Positions 1 through 9,593 of a stretch of DNA of 64,000 nt are shown one piece after another. A model generated the notes under the pieces. It worked only from the letters and a program-made list of their open reading frames with translations. It was not told the DNA's origin and ran no database searches. Numbering within the stretch: position 1 is the first letter of the stretch; each line of letters begins with the position of its first letter. The translations under genes were made by a program, and so were the position numbers. The stretch lies in contig NZ_BCNT01000007.1 of NCBI RefSeq assembly GCF_001544075.1, positions 124,001 through 188,000 of the forward strand, in the 5' to 3' direction. The DNA comes from Comamonas terrae (GTDB lineage Bacteria; Pseudomonadota; Gammaproteobacteria; Burkholderiales; Burkholderiaceae_C).

Positions 1-1482
1 TTGTGCGGGGCGCTGCGCCTGTTCGGTCCTGGCGCTGATCTCGCCCTGCAGCGGCGCGGCATCCAACGTGCTGTAGAGGTCGGCGGGGTTGAGCTGCGCG
101 ACCTGCGCCCGGCCCTCGAACAGCTGCGAAGCCGGCGTGTAGTCACCCTGCAGGCGGATGCTGCCCTTGCCGATCAGCAGCAGGGCTTCGGGCACTCGCC
201 ACTGCCGGCCGTCATAGTGCACCCGGGCGGAAAGAGCCTGCAGCGGCAGGCCCTGCCTGTCCCAGGGAGCAGGGCGGCTGTTGTCGAACCGGGCGGCAAG
301 CTTCCATGCGCCTGGCGCCGCCTGGTCCTGTTCTGTCCCTTCGGGGCCGGCCAGCAGTTCGCCGTTCAGCAGCGTGCGCGGCCCCTGGGGCCAGAAGGCG
401 GCCACGTCCAGGTTCTGCAACGCGGCTTTGGCCGAGAGCAGGGGCTGCTCGGCCCAGGGCATCACGCTGGCCTGCACATCGGCCTGCATGGGTGTCGGGT
501 CGGCGGCATCCTGCTTCTTTTTTTCTAGCTTCTTGCGCTTTGTCTGATTGGTTTTTGAATTGATTTTGCTGGAATCTGCAGAACTGGCAGGCGCTGCCTG
601 CTCCTCTTTTGGAGGCGTGGCGGTGGCGCTGGCATGGGCCGCGACCTCGAGCCGCGCGGCTGCGGTGGCCAGCGTGCCCCGGGCCCGGGCGCTGGCCTGC
701 ACGGCGATCATGGGCGCGGCGGGCGCACCGCCATCCGCAGCCTCGCCGGCCCTGGCTTCGGGCGTTGGCATGGGGCTGGGCACGCGCAGGTCGCCCTGCA
801 CCTGGGCGTCGAGCTGCATGGGCGCGGCGCCCTGCAGCTTGAGCTGGGCCTGATAGCTGCCGTCGGCAAAGCGCAGGCTGGATACCTGCAGCGCGTGCTC
901 GTTGCCGTCGTACCGGTAGTGGCCCTTGAGGTCTTCGGCCACGGCCTCGGGCGGGCCCTGCCAGACGATGCGGTCCACGGCGAACGGCAGGTCGATCTTG
1001 ACGGGCAGCGTCAGGCCCTGCAGCGGCTCGGCGGGCTTTTTCTCGGGGTCGGGCGTGCTGGCGATCCGCACCTCCGCCACATGCATCTCGCCGAGCTGGA
1101 GCGCGCGCGACAGCAGCGGGCGCAGCTGCCAGCCGATCTGCGCGTCCCGGACCTCGACCTTGGTGGTCTGGTTCTGCCATTGCAGCCAGCCTATGCGCCC
1201 GCCCGCGCGCAGCGAACCCGTCACTTCCCGGGCCACCAGGCTCTGCCCCTCGGGCAGCCAGCGTGCAACACGCTGCAGCGTCTGGTTGAGCGAATCGTCG
1301 CGCCCGGACCACCACCACAGGCTGCCCAGCAGCAGCACGAGCAGGGCGACCAGTGCCGTGATCAGCCAGGCAGCGGCGCGCAGCCAGCGGCGCCGGCGCC
1401 CGGGCGGTGGCGCCTTGGCACCGCTGGAAGAGGGAGCCGCATCAGGCAGGGGCGCCGCGCGGCTGGAGTCGGAATCCGCCAT
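1..1482 (-). CDS. tamB: TamB, translocation and assembly module inner-membrane protein (partial, C-terminus outside window)
   Basis: This is the N-terminal 494 residues of a large AsmA/DUF490-type protein. After a short Pro/Arg-rich cytoplasmic stretch there is one membrane anchor at about residues 30-50 ending in three tryptophans, followed by long beta-rich periplasmic sequence with repeated short strands. TamB spans the periplasm and works with the outer-membrane partner TamA in outer-membrane protein insertion and probably phospholipid transport. The start codon lies two bases after the tamA stop, so the two are translationally coupled. A Lys-rich, Ala/Thr/Pro-rich low-complexity patch near residues 300-330 looks like a lineage-specific insertion. 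The C-terminal DUF490 domain lies off the left edge. Identification rests on position behind tamA and on the architecture. Confidence 0.85.
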   Translation of the reverse strand, partial: MADSDSSRAAPLPDAAPSSSGAKAPPPGRRRRWLRAAAWLITALVALLVLLLGSLWWWSGRDDSLNQTLQRVARWLPEGQSLVAREVTGSLRAGGRIGWLQWQNQTTKVEVRDAQIGWQLRPLLSRALQLGEMHVAEVRIASTPDPEKKPAEPLQGLTLPVKIDLPFAVDRIVWQGPPEAVAEDLKGHYRYDGNEHALQVSSLRFADGSYQAQLKLQGAAPMQLDAQVQGDLRVPSPMPTPEARAGEAADGGAPAAPMIAVQASARARGTLATAAARLEVAAHASATATPPKEEQAAPASSADSSKINSKTNQTKRKKLEKKKQDAADPTPMQADVQASVMPWAEQPLLSAKAALQNLDVAAFWPQGPRTLLNGELLAGPEGTEQDQAAPGAWKLAARFDNSRPAPWDRQGLPLQALSARVHYDGRQWRVPEALLLIGKGSIRLQGDYTPASQLFEGRAQVAQLNPADLYSTLDAAPLQGEISARTEQAQRPAQ

Positions 1483-1484
1483 GT

Positions 1485-3398
1485 TCAAAATGTGAAGCCG
1501 AGGCGCAGGTGCAAGCGCAGCTGATGCTCTTGCGCACCCCAGGCGATATCTGCCTGTATCGGGCCGACGGGGCTTTTCCAGCGGATGCCGGTACCCACGC
1601 CGACGCGCATGTACATATGGTTGATGTCATCACCCACGGTGCCCGCGTCGACGAACACGGCGTGCTCGAAATCCTGCGTGTTGCCCTTGATGGTGATGGG
1701 GCGCTGCCACTCGGCACTGCCCGTGGCCAAGTATCGGCCACCGATGACGCGGCCGTTGTCGGTGCGCGCGCCGATCGTCTGGTAACCGTAGCCGCGCACG
1801 GTGTTGTCGCCGCCGGTGAGGAACATCAGCGTCATGGGCAGGTCGATGCCGCTCTTGGCCAGGATGGCGCCGCCCGAGGCGCGCAGCGCCAGGCGGCTGC
1901 GGCGGCGGGTGACCTCGTCGCGTTCGCCCATGGGAATGATGCCCAGCCAGCGCGCCGTCAGCCGCCCGAACGGCGAGCGCTGGGGCGTGAGCGTGGTGCC
2001 GGCGCCGGCCTCGAAGGCAAAGCCGAAGCCCGAGGTGGGCGAGAGATTGTTGTCGAAGTAGCGGGCCGTCCAGCCGTAGTTGGCCAGCAGCGAGGAGGCA
2101 CCGGGCGGGGCGCCGTCGCCCTGGGTCTTGGCGTAGTCGTACTGCAGGTAGTAGTTGCGCTCGATGCGGTCCTCGGCCTTGGCGCGGCCGGCGCGCATCT
2201 GCACGCTGTTGGTGTAGAAGTCGCCCGTGGGCGCGCGCTCGATCTTGGCGCCGGCAAACCAGCGCCACAGGTCCTCGCCGGGCAGGCCCGTGAGCTGGGT
2301 GGACAGCAGCGGGTTCTTGCGGTCCAGCTGCAGCTTGCTGACCGCGCGCCAGCCCAGGCCCGGCACCTTGTTGTAGACATGGTCCACCGACAGGCGCGGC
2401 CCGGTGTCGGTGCTGGCGCCGATGCCGAACACCCATTTCTGCAGCTTGGCTTCGCGCACCTTGGCGATCACGGGCGAGGTGACGGCCGTGCCCTGGGCAT
2501 CGCGCCGGGCCTCGTTGCCGGCTTCGCTTTCGGCCTGCTGCGGCGCATCGGCCAGCGTCAGGAACACCGAGTCGTAATAACCGCTGCTGACCAGCCGCTG
2601 CTGGGCATCCAGCATGGCCTGCAAGTCGTATTCCCGGCCCTCGGGCAGCCGCGCGATGCGCGCCGTGCCCACGGGGTCGTAGCGCTCGGCGCCCTCGATC
2701 TTCAGCGGGCCGAAGGTATAGGCGGGGCCGGGTTCGTAGCTCACGCTGACCCGGGCCTGGTGGGTATCCGCGTCCACATCGGCCAGGCTGGTGTCTATGC
2801 GCGCCAGCGGATAGCGCCGCTTTTGCAGCACCTTGAGGCCGCCGCTCTTGGCGCCGCTCCAGGCGGCCTGCGAGAACTTCTCGCCGGGCTTGAGCGGCCA
2901 GTTGTCCTGTATCTGCAGGCGCTGCGAAGTGCCCAGCTCGTCCTCGGCATTGGTGCCGGCAAAGCGCACTTCGGACTGGGCGATGACCGTGGCCGGGCCG
3001 GGGTCCACCTTGACCACCACCTTGCGCGGCGCATCTTCGTCGGGCGTCTCGCTCAGCTCCACGGTCACGGTGGGGCTGAAGTAGCCCAGCGTGCCGATGA
3101 GGTCGCGCACGTTGGCATCGGTGGCGCCGAGCAGGCGCGTGAGCTCGCGGCGCTGCAGATCGGGCTGGTAGCGGTAGCGGCGCAGTTCCAGATGCTTTTC
3201 CAGCAGTTCGCGCACTTCCTTGGGGGCATCGACTTCCAGCGAAAACGCCGGATCGCCGCCGGCGGTGGCAATGGACGGATCGCCCCCCTTGTCCTTGGAA
3301 GGCAGAAGGCTGCAGCCGCTCAGCAACAGGGCTACTCCTAGCGGAAAGAGAAACGCCGACCGCAAGGTCGGCGTCTTCGTAGGCAAAGTCTTGTGCAT
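1485..3398 (-). CDS. tamA: TamA, Omp85-family outer membrane assembly protein
   Basis: The product is a 637-residue Omp85-superfamily protein: N-terminal export signal, POTRA-type periplasmic domains over roughly residues 60-300, then a beta-barrel (surface antigen domain) ending in Gly-Phe-Thr-Phe, the terminal aromatic expected for BAM recognition. With TamB it forms the TAM complex that helps insert certain outer-membrane proteins. The start at 3398 was chosen because it begins the hydrophobic signal; an upstream in-frame extension would overlap the VWA gene. The signal ends in Leu-Ser-Gly-Cys, which reads as a lipobox, so the mature protein may be N-terminally lipidated; this is unusual for an Omp85 protein. 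It sits 4 bases after the VWA gene and directly ahead of tamB. Confidence 0.9.
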   Translation of the reverse strand: MHKTLPTKTPTLRSAFLFPLGVALLLSGCSLLPSKDKGGDPSIATAGGDPAFSLEVDAPKEVRELLEKHLELRRYRYQPDLQRRELTRLLGATDANVRDLIGTLGYFSPTVTVELSETPDEDAPRKVVVKVDPGPATVIAQSEVRFAGTNAEDELGTSQRLQIQDNWPLKPGEKFSQAAWSGAKSGGLKVLQKRRYPLARIDTSLADVDADTHQARVSVSYEPGPAYTFGPLKIEGAERYDPVGTARIARLPEGREYDLQAMLDAQQRLVSSGYYDSVFLTLADAPQQAESEAGNEARRDAQGTAVTSPVIAKVREAKLQKWVFGIGASTDTGPRLSVDHVYNKVPGLGWRAVSKLQLDRKNPLLSTQLTGLPGEDLWRWFAGAKIERAPTGDFYTNSVQMRAGRAKAEDRIERNYYLQYDYAKTQGDGAPPGASSLLANYGWTARYFDNNLSPTSGFGFAFEAGAGTTLTPQRSPFGRLTARWLGIIPMGERDEVTRRRSRLALRASGGAILAKSGIDLPMTLMFLTGGDNTVRGYGYQTIGARTDNGRVIGGRYLATGSAEWQRPITIKGNTQDFEHAVFVDAGTVGDDINHMYMRVGVGTGIRWKSPVGPIQADIAWGAQEHQLRLHLRLGFTF

Positions 3399-3402
3399 GC
3401 CC

Positions 3403-4587
3403 CTATTTTGACAGCATGCGCATGGCGTCCTCCAGGCCTTTGAGTGACAGCGGGTACATGCGCCCGCCCATGAGCTGGTCGATGATGCTGATGCTCTGGC
3501 GGTACTGCCACACGCCCTGGGGTTCGGGGTTGATCCAGGCGAACTTGGGAAAGGCGTGCGTGAGGCGCTGCAGCCATTCGGCACCCGGCTCCTCGTTCAT
3601 GTATTCGACGCTGCCGCCGGGCTGCAGGATCTCGTAGGGGCTCATGGTCGCGTCGCCCACGAAGATCAGCTTGTAGTCCTTGTTGTACTTGCGGATGATG
3701 TCCCAGGTCGGGAACTTCTCGGCAAAGCGGCGGCGGTTGTTCTTCCACATGAAGTCGTAGACGCAGTTGTGGAAGTAGTAGAACTCCAGGTGCTTGAACT
3801 CGCTCTTGACGGCCGAGAACAGCTCCTCCACGCGCTGCACGTGCTCGTCCATGGTGCCGCCCACGTCCATGAGCAGCAGCACCTTCACGTTGTTGTGGCG
3901 CTCCGGAATCATCTTGATGTCCAGGTAGCCGGCATTGGCGGCCGTGGAGCGGATGGTGTCGGGCAGGTCCAGCTCCAGCTCGCCGCCCTGGCGCGCGAAC
4001 TTGCGCAGTCGCCGCAGCGCCACCTTGATGTTGCGCGTGCCCAGCTCCTGCGAGTCGTCGTAGTCGCGGTAGGCGCGCTGTTCCCAGACCTTGACGGCGC
4101 TCTTGTTGCGGCCCGGCCCGCCGATGCGTATGCCTGCCGGGTTGTAGCCGCCGTGGCCGAACGGGCTGGTGCCGCCCGTGCCTATCCACTTGCTGCCGCC
4201 CTGGTGGCGCTCCTTCTGCTCTTCCAGGCGCTTCTTGAGCGTCTCCATGAGTTCGTCCCAGCCCATGGCCTCGATGGCCGCCTTCTCCTCGGGGCTGAGT
4301 TCGCGCTCGAGCAGCTTGCGCAGCCAGTCCTGGGGGATTTCCTTGGTCAGGTCGGTCAGCATCTCCACGCCCTTGAAATAGGCGGCGAAGGCGCGGTCGT
4401 ACTTGTCGTAGTGCTTCTCGTCCTTGACCAGGACGGTGCGGCCCAGGTGATAGAAATCGTCCAGGCTCAGGTTGTCGCCCTTGGGGCCGACCACGCCGGC
4501 CTGCAGCGCCTCGAGCAGGGTCAGGAATTCCTTGACCGAAACCGGCAGCTTGGCTGCGCGCAAGGTGTAGAAGAAGTCGATCAGCAT
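3403..4587 (-). CDS. VWA domain protein, CoxE-like (MoxR partner)
   Basis: A 394-residue protein of the VWA/CoxE-like family. The C-terminal half contains a von Willebrand A fold whose metal-ion site is visible as Asp-Val-Gly-Gly-Thr-Met, a variant of the canonical DxSxS. The N-terminal half is helical and charged with a Gly-rich, Arg-containing stretch near residues 150-180. These proteins usually act with a MoxR AAA+ ATPase as a chaperone pair that matures or inserts a metal into a client complex. The moxR-type gene is two genes upstream in the same direction, with an acetyltransferase gene between. The start has a GGAGG ribosome binding site 8 bases upstream. The client is not identifiable here; the nearest plausible candidates are respiratory proteins, which is only inference. 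Confidence 0.85.
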   Translation of the reverse strand: MLIDFFYTLRAAKLPVSVKEFLTLLEALQAGVVGPKGDNLSLDDFYHLGRTVLVKDEKHYDKYDRAFAAYFKGVEMLTDLTKEIPQDWLRKLLERELSPEEKAAIEAMGWDELMETLKKRLEEQKERHQGGSKWIGTGGTSPFGHGGYNPAGIRIGGPGRNKSAVKVWEQRAYRDYDDSQELGTRNIKVALRRLRKFARQGGELELDLPDTIRSTAANAGYLDIKMIPERHNNVKVLLLMDVGGTMDEHVQRVEELFSAVKSEFKHLEFYYFHNCVYDFMWKNNRRRFAEKFPTWDIIRKYNKDYKLIFVGDATMSPYEILQPGGSVEYMNEEPGAEWLQRLTHAFPKFAWINPEPQGVWQYRQSISIIDQLMGGRMYPLSLKGLEDAMRMLSK

Positions 4588-4605
4588 CGGATATGCCTCC
4601 AGCGC

Positions 4606-5208
4606 TTATGTGGCGGGCGCATGCTGCTCCAGAAGATAGAGCAGCTGGGCGCGTGCCTCGGGCCACTCGCCGCTGCGCATGCTGTACATCACGGTATCGC
4701 GGATCGTGCCGTCGCGGCGCAGCGCGTGGCCGCGGATCACGCCATCCTTTTTCGCGCCCAGGCGCTCGATGGCGCGCTGGCTCGCGAAGTTGAAGTTGTC
4801 CGTGCGCCAGCCCACCACATGGCAGCCCAGCGTGCCGAAGGCATGGGCCAGCAGCAGCAGCTTGGCCGAGGTGTTCACATGCGTGCGCTGCACGCTCCTG
4901 GCGTACCAGGTGTAGCCGATCTCCACGCGGCGCACGGCGGGCAGGATATCGTGGTAGCTGGTGGTGCCCAGCACCTTGCCGCTCTCGTCGTCGAGCACGG
5001 CAAAGGCGAAGCGGTGGCCCTGCTCGCGGCCCAGCAGGGCCGCCTCGATATAGGAGCGCGTCTCGTGCGGCTCGGGCACCGAGGTGACGCGGATCTTCCA
5101 CAGCTCGCCGTCGGCCGCGGCGGCGGCCAGGCCGGCTTTATGCTCCAGTGCCAGGGGCTCCAGGCGCACGCCCCGGTCGCGCAGCGTGACAGGTTCAACA
5201 AAGCTCAT
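4606..5208 (-). CDS. GNAT family N-acetyltransferase (RimJ/RimL type)
   Basis: A 200-residue GNAT acetyltransferase of the RimJ/RimL group, which transfers acetyl from acetyl-CoA to an amine, often a protein N-terminus or small molecule. The sequence shows the typical order: an N-terminal strand of the form VxLRPL-like, central strands containing the family-typical Arg-Arg-Val-Glu-Ile-Gly-Tyr-Thr-Trp, and a C-terminal Arg-Asp-Thr-Val-Met-Tyr-Ser-like strand. The start at 5208 gives Met-Ser-Phe-Val-Glu-Pro; an in-frame Met nine residues upstream is possible but less likely. It lies between the MoxR and VWA genes, an insertion into a normally adjacent pair. Substrate unknown. Confidence 0.85.
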   Translation of the reverse strand: MSFVEPVTLRDRGVRLEPLALEHKAGLAAAAADGELWKIRVTSVPEPHETRSYIEAALLGREQGHRFAFAVLDDESGKVLGTTSYHDILPAVRRVEIGYTWYARSVQRTHVNTSAKLLLLAHAFGTLGCHVVGWRTDNFNFASQRAIERLGAKKDGVIRGHALRRDGTIRDTVMYSMRSGEWPEARAQLLYLLEQHAPAT

Positions 5209-5274
5209 ATCAGTTATCCATGGCGCATAAAACAAGCATGGCTCGGGTCAGCAGACGCCGCGCAAGAGCCGCCT

Positions 5275-5356
5275 CGCCGCGCCGGCGTCGTCCCCCTTCC
5301 CACGCAGCGCAGCGAAGTGAGAGAAGGGGGAAGGAGCGGAGCGACACAGAGGGATG
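5275..5356. repeat. Dispersed intergenic repeat, family A, copy 1
   Basis: An intergenic block between the acetyltransferase start and the MoxR stop. It holds an inverted repeat CCCCCTTC (5292-5299) and GAAGGGGG (5323-5330) with AGCGAAG in the loop, followed by further AGCG-type repeats. Related blocks lie at 53375-53434 and 60827-60890, each with C-rich and G-rich arms around GCGAAGC or GGCGAA elements. Such blocks form strong hairpins in either orientation. This copy sits between two co-directional genes and might reduce read-through; that is inference. Confidence 0.55.
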
Positions 5357-6199
<843 letters not shown>

Positions 6200-6316
6200 G
6201 GGCGGTATCAGCGTAAGTATTGATAAGCGTGCCGGGCACGGGCTGCCATAATCCGTTTGCACTGCAGCAAGGCATTTGAGCACCCGTCTGAACTCTTGAA
6301 GGATTGTGCGCGCAAA

Positions 6317-6985
6317 ATGATAAAAACTTGGACCACGGTATTGGCAGTAGCTGTCGCGTCAGTGACCGGTATGGCACATGCCCAGCAAGCGGCTGGCGAC
6401 GCGAAGGCAGGTGAGGGAAAAATCGCCATGTGCATTGGCTGCCATGGCATCCAGGGTTATCAGGCCAGTTTCCCCGAGGTATACAAAGTTCCCAAGATAG
6501 GCGGCCAGAGCGCGGCCTATATCGTCTCGGCCCTGCAGGCCTACAAGAAGGGCGAGCGCAAGCACCCCACCATGCGCGGCATTGCCGACTCGCTGAGCGA
6601 CCAGGACATGGCCGACGTCGCTGCGTATTACGCGGGGCACGGCATTGGCGATGCCAGGCAGGTCAAGGCCGTGCAGGCCAATGCCAGCGTGGCTCCGTTG
6701 CTGCAAAAGGGCGCCTGCTTCTCCTGCCACGGCGAAGGCTTTGCCAAGCCCATCGACCCCAGCTACCCCAAGGTCGCCGGCCAGTATGCGGACTATGTCT
6801 ATGCGGCCCTGCAGTCCTACAAGACCCAGAACAATCCCCTGATCGGACGCAGCAACGGCATCATGGGCGGCATCGCCAAGCAGTTCAGCAACGACGAGCT
6901 GCGCCAGCTGTCGCGCTACATCGGCAGCCTGGATGGCGACATGCAGACCGTGGTGCAGCCGCATTTCAAATTCGGCCAGAAATGA
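6317..6985 (+). CDS. Diheme cytochrome c4
   Basis: A 222-residue periplasmic protein with a Sec signal peptide cut after Ala-His-Ala-Gln, then two c-type heme domains. The heme attachment motifs are Cys-Ile-Gly-Cys-His in the first half and Cys-Phe-Ser-Cys-His in the second, each followed by a distal Met region. Cytochrome c4 carries electrons from the bc1 complex to terminal oxidases, so it may feed the cox oxidase encoded 8 kb away or a cbb3 enzyme elsewhere. The start at 6317 is the Met just before Ile-Lys-Thr-Trp; 20 upstream in-frame residues look non-coding. A clear bidirectional terminator follows. Confidence in the family is high. Confidence 0.92.
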   Translation: MIKTWTTVLAVAVASVTGMAHAQQAAGDAKAGEGKIAMCIGCHGIQGYQASFPEVYKVPKIGGQSAAYIVSALQAYKKGERKHPTMRGIADSLSDQDMADVAAYYAGHGIGDARQVKAVQANASVAPLLQKGACFSCHGEGFAKPIDPSYPKVAGQYADYVYAALQSYKTQNNPLIGRSNGIMGGIAKQFSNDELRQLSRYIGSLDGDMQTVVQPHFKFGQK

Positions 6986-7004
6986 TCCATCGTCGCCGCC
7001 CATG

Positions 7005-7037
7005 AAAAAAGCCTGCATCAATGCAGGCTTTGTTTTT
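7005..7037. terminator. Bidirectional intrinsic terminator
   Basis: A perfect stem AAAGCCTGCAT / ATGCAGGCTTT with a 2-base loop, flanked by A-rich and T-rich tracts. It can stop transcription of cytochrome c4 from the left and of the DUF1841 gene from the right. Confidence 0.85.
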
Positions 7038-7065
7038 TGCTGGCACCGGCCCGGGCGACCTGCGT

Positions 7066-7530
7066 TCAGGCGGCCGGATTGCGGCGCACATGGCTGCCAT
7101 CGCTGGTGGCGCGGCGCTGCACGCTGGCCACATAGGCATCGCCGTCGGGCGGACGGCCCGAGCGCTGGCTGTCCCACAGCATCTGGCCCAGGCTTTCCAT
7201 GGCGGCATGGTGGGCATCGTGCAGCGAGTCCAGGCGCTTGCTCAGCAATTCCACGGCCTGGCGTATGCCGCGCGGCTGGTCGATGCTGCACTGCTCGCTG
7301 ATCGACAGGTGCATGGACAGGTGCAGGAACGGGTTGGTGCGGCCGGGCTCGGCATCGTAGTTGCGCAACAGGGCTGCGTCCACGTCGGACAGGTCGTCAA
7401 AGTATTCGGGATGCTCGGCAATCCACAGGCTGGCCAGCGTTTCTATGGCCTCCATCGGCGCATTGCTGAGCATCTTGGCGCGTACGCTGCAAAAAAATCG
7501 CCGGACATCGGCTTGGCTGGGGTTGAACAT
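7066..7530 (-). CDS. DUF1841 family protein
   Basis: A 154-residue, soluble, helical protein that starts Met-Phe-Asn-Pro-Ser-Gln-Ala-Asp-Val-Arg and contains His-rich middle elements (HLSMHLSI and HDAHHAAME) typical of the DUF1841 family of beta- and gammaproteobacteria. Its biochemical role is unknown. The conserved His and Glu residues in helical spacing suggest a metal- or cofactor-binding bundle, but this is inference. It follows the antiporter gene by 16 bp on the same strand and is probably co-transcribed with it. It ends at the terminator shared with cytochrome c4. Confidence 0.85.
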   Translation of the reverse strand: MFNPSQADVRRFFCSVRAKMLSNAPMEAIETLASLWIAEHPEYFDDLSDVDAALLRNYDAEPGRTNPFLHLSMHLSISEQCSIDQPRGIRQAVELLSKRLDSLHDAHHAAMESLGQMLWDSQRSGRPPDGDAYVASVQRRATSDGSHVRRNPAA

Positions 7531-7546
7531 GATGGGCGGCAGCGTA

Positions 7547-9406
7547 TCACGGCTGCCCGGCCTGCGAGGGACTGTGGTCTTGCCGCCGTTCGGCCAGTGC
7601 CTGGGCGCGCTCGTTGGCCATCTGCTCCACCAGCTGCTGGCGGCCCTGCTTGGCCACGGCGATGAGCTGGGTCTGGTCCTTGTAGTGCGGGTACATGCGC
7701 TCGGCCAGCTCATGGTTGTGCTGCCTGAAGCGTGCCGTGATGCGCTGTGCCTCTTCGGGGCTTTCGCCGACCAGCTCCAGCACGGATTGCGCGGAAACCA
7801 GGCTGGACTCGAAGACCTCGCGCTCGGCGTGCTGGACCTTCAGGTCGCGCAGCCGGAACCAGTGGTTGAGGTCCCGTGCGCGCGCCACGATCTGGAGGTC
7901 GGGAAAATGCTTGCGCGCCTGGGTCGCGATCTTCATGGACTGCTCGGGCGAGTCCACGGCGATCACCAGCACCCGGGCCTGCGCGGCGCCGGCGATGCGC
8001 AGCAGGTCCATGCGCGTGGCATCGCCGTAGAACACGCGGTAGCCAAAGGTGCGGGCCACCTCCAGCATTTCCACGCTGTGGTCGAGGATGGTGGGTGTCA
8101 TGCCCTGGGAAAGCAGCACGCGGGCCACGATCTGCCCGTAGCGGCCGAAGCCGGCAATGATGATGGGGGATTCCTGCGGCTCCGAGATTTCCTCGGTCCG
8201 GGGCAGGTCATCGCAATCCTTGATGGCCGCGAAGCGGCGCAGCAGCAGCCTGTCCAGGGCCACCAGCAGCAGCGGGCCCAGCAGCATGGACAGGGCCACG
8301 GCGGCCACCAGCATGGACGAGACGCTGTGGCGGAAGACCTTGTATTGCGCAGCCGTCTGGAACACGACAAAGGCGAATTCGCCGCCCTGGGCCAGCATGA
8401 GCGTGAAGACCGGCCGCTCGCGCCAGGGCAGCTTCATGACCCTGGCCAGCCCGTAGATCATGACGGCCTTGAGCGCCACGAAGCCCAGCACCATGGCTGC
8501 CATGACCCAGGGGCTTTGCAGGATGACGCCGAAATCGATGCTCATGCCCACGGCCATGAAGAACAGGCCCAGCAACAGCCCCTTGAACGGCTCGATATTG
8601 GTTTCCAGCTCGCTGCGGTACTCGCTGTCGGCCAGCAGCACGCCGGCCAGAAAAGCACCCAGGGCCATGGACAGGCCGACCTGTGTCATCAGCATCGCGA
8701 TGCCGACCACCAGCAGCAGCGAAGTGGCGGTGAAGATCTCCGGCGTCCTGCTGCGCGCGATCCAGCGCAGCAGCGGCTGCAGCAGCAGGCGGCCGCCGAT
8801 GATGACGGCCGCGATCGTGCCCAAGGTCTTGGCCACCTGCAGCCAGATATGGCTGTCGGCATGAGCGGCGTGGGCGGCCTTGTAGGCACCCAGGATGGGA
8901 ATCAGCGCCAGGATGGGAATGGCCGCCACGTCCTGGAACAGCAAAATGGAGAAGGCCGCCTGGCCGCTGGGCGTGCGCAGCAGATTGCGCTCGGACATGA
9001 TCTGCAGGCAGACGGCCGTCGAGGACAGGGCCAGCCCCAGGCCGGCAATCAGGCTGACGCGCCAGGAAAAACCGAAGCCCCAGGCGGCGGCGAACAGAAT
9101 GCCGGTGCAGGCCAGCATCTGGGCCATGCCCCAGCCGAAGATGGGCCGGCGCAGCTCCCACAGGCGCTTGGGCTGCAGCTCCAGCCCGATCACGAACAGC
9201 ATGAGCACCACGCCGAATTCGGCGAAGTGCAGAATGTCCTCCACATTGCTCACCAGCCGCAGGCCCCACGGTCCCATGGCGATGCCGGCCCCCAGGTAGC
9301 CGATGATGGCGCCCAGGCCAAGTGCGCGGGCCAGGGGCACGGCCAGTACGGCGGCGGTGAGATAGATGAAGCCGTATGTGAGCCAGATGGGCGCGCTGTG
9401 TTCCAT
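7547..9406 (-). CDS. CPA2-family K+/H+ antiporter, KefB/KefC-like, with TrkA-N domain
   Basis: A 619-residue membrane protein with about twelve transmembrane segments in residues 1-390 and a cytosolic RCK (TrkA-N) domain from about residue 413. The transporter half shows the conserved LLFQDVAAIP segment of the ion path and the AQGGEFAF segment. The RCK half opens with an Ala-Gly-Phe-Gly-Arg-Tyr-Gly nucleotide-binding loop. Such proteins exchange potassium for protons and are gated by NAD(H) or glutathione adducts on the RCK domain. The start at 9406 precedes the first membrane helix closely. No KefF/KefG-type ancillary oxidoreductase is adjacent, so the regulatory ligand cannot be inferred. 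KefC versus YbaL-type is not settled. Confidence 0.88.
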   Translation of the reverse strand: MEHSAPIWLTYGFIYLTAAVLAVPLARALGLGAIIGYLGAGIAMGPWGLRLVSNVEDILHFAEFGVVLMLFVIGLELQPKRLWELRRPIFGWGMAQMLACTGILFAAAWGFGFSWRVSLIAGLGLALSSTAVCLQIMSERNLLRTPSGQAAFSILLFQDVAAIPILALIPILGAYKAAHAAHADSHIWLQVAKTLGTIAAVIIGGRLLLQPLLRWIARSRTPEIFTATSLLLVVGIAMLMTQVGLSMALGAFLAGVLLADSEYRSELETNIEPFKGLLLGLFFMAVGMSIDFGVILQSPWVMAAMVLGFVALKAVMIYGLARVMKLPWRERPVFTLMLAQGGEFAFVVFQTAAQYKVFRHSVSSMLVAAVALSMLLGPLLLVALDRLLLRRFAAIKDCDDLPRTEEISEPQESPIIIAGFGRYGQIVARVLLSQGMTPTILDHSVEMLEVARTFGYRVFYGDATRMDLLRIAGAAQARVLVIAVDSPEQSMKIATQARKHFPDLQIVARARDLNHWFRLRDLKVQHAEREVFESSLVSAQSVLELVGESPEEAQRITARFRQHNHELAERMYPHYKDQTQLIAVAKQGRQQLVEQMANERAQALAERRQDHSPSQAGQP

Positions 9407-9593
9407 GGAATTCGGTGTTAACCCTGAGTTGCCGCCAATTGTGGCACCCTGCAATGGCCGCCGGCCTTGCGGCATGTGAAAAAGCGGCCGTTCAAAGCCT
9501 GCTGCCGATGGGTCTGTCGCTCGGGCGCATGCAGCAATGCCGGACAACTTCTAAGATGTCGTCCTCGGCTTTGCAGGCATTTTGGGGCTTTTC

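Noticed and set aside
1407-3341. 644-codon plus-strand open frame
   Set aside because: It is antisense to tamA and tamB, rich in Arg/Gly/Ala/His and without any family signature; long antisense frames are common in DNA of this GC content.
7361-9421. 686-codon plus-strand open frame, Gln/His/Gly-rich
   Set aside because: Antisense to the KefC-like antiporter; the composition arises from reversed membrane-protein codons.
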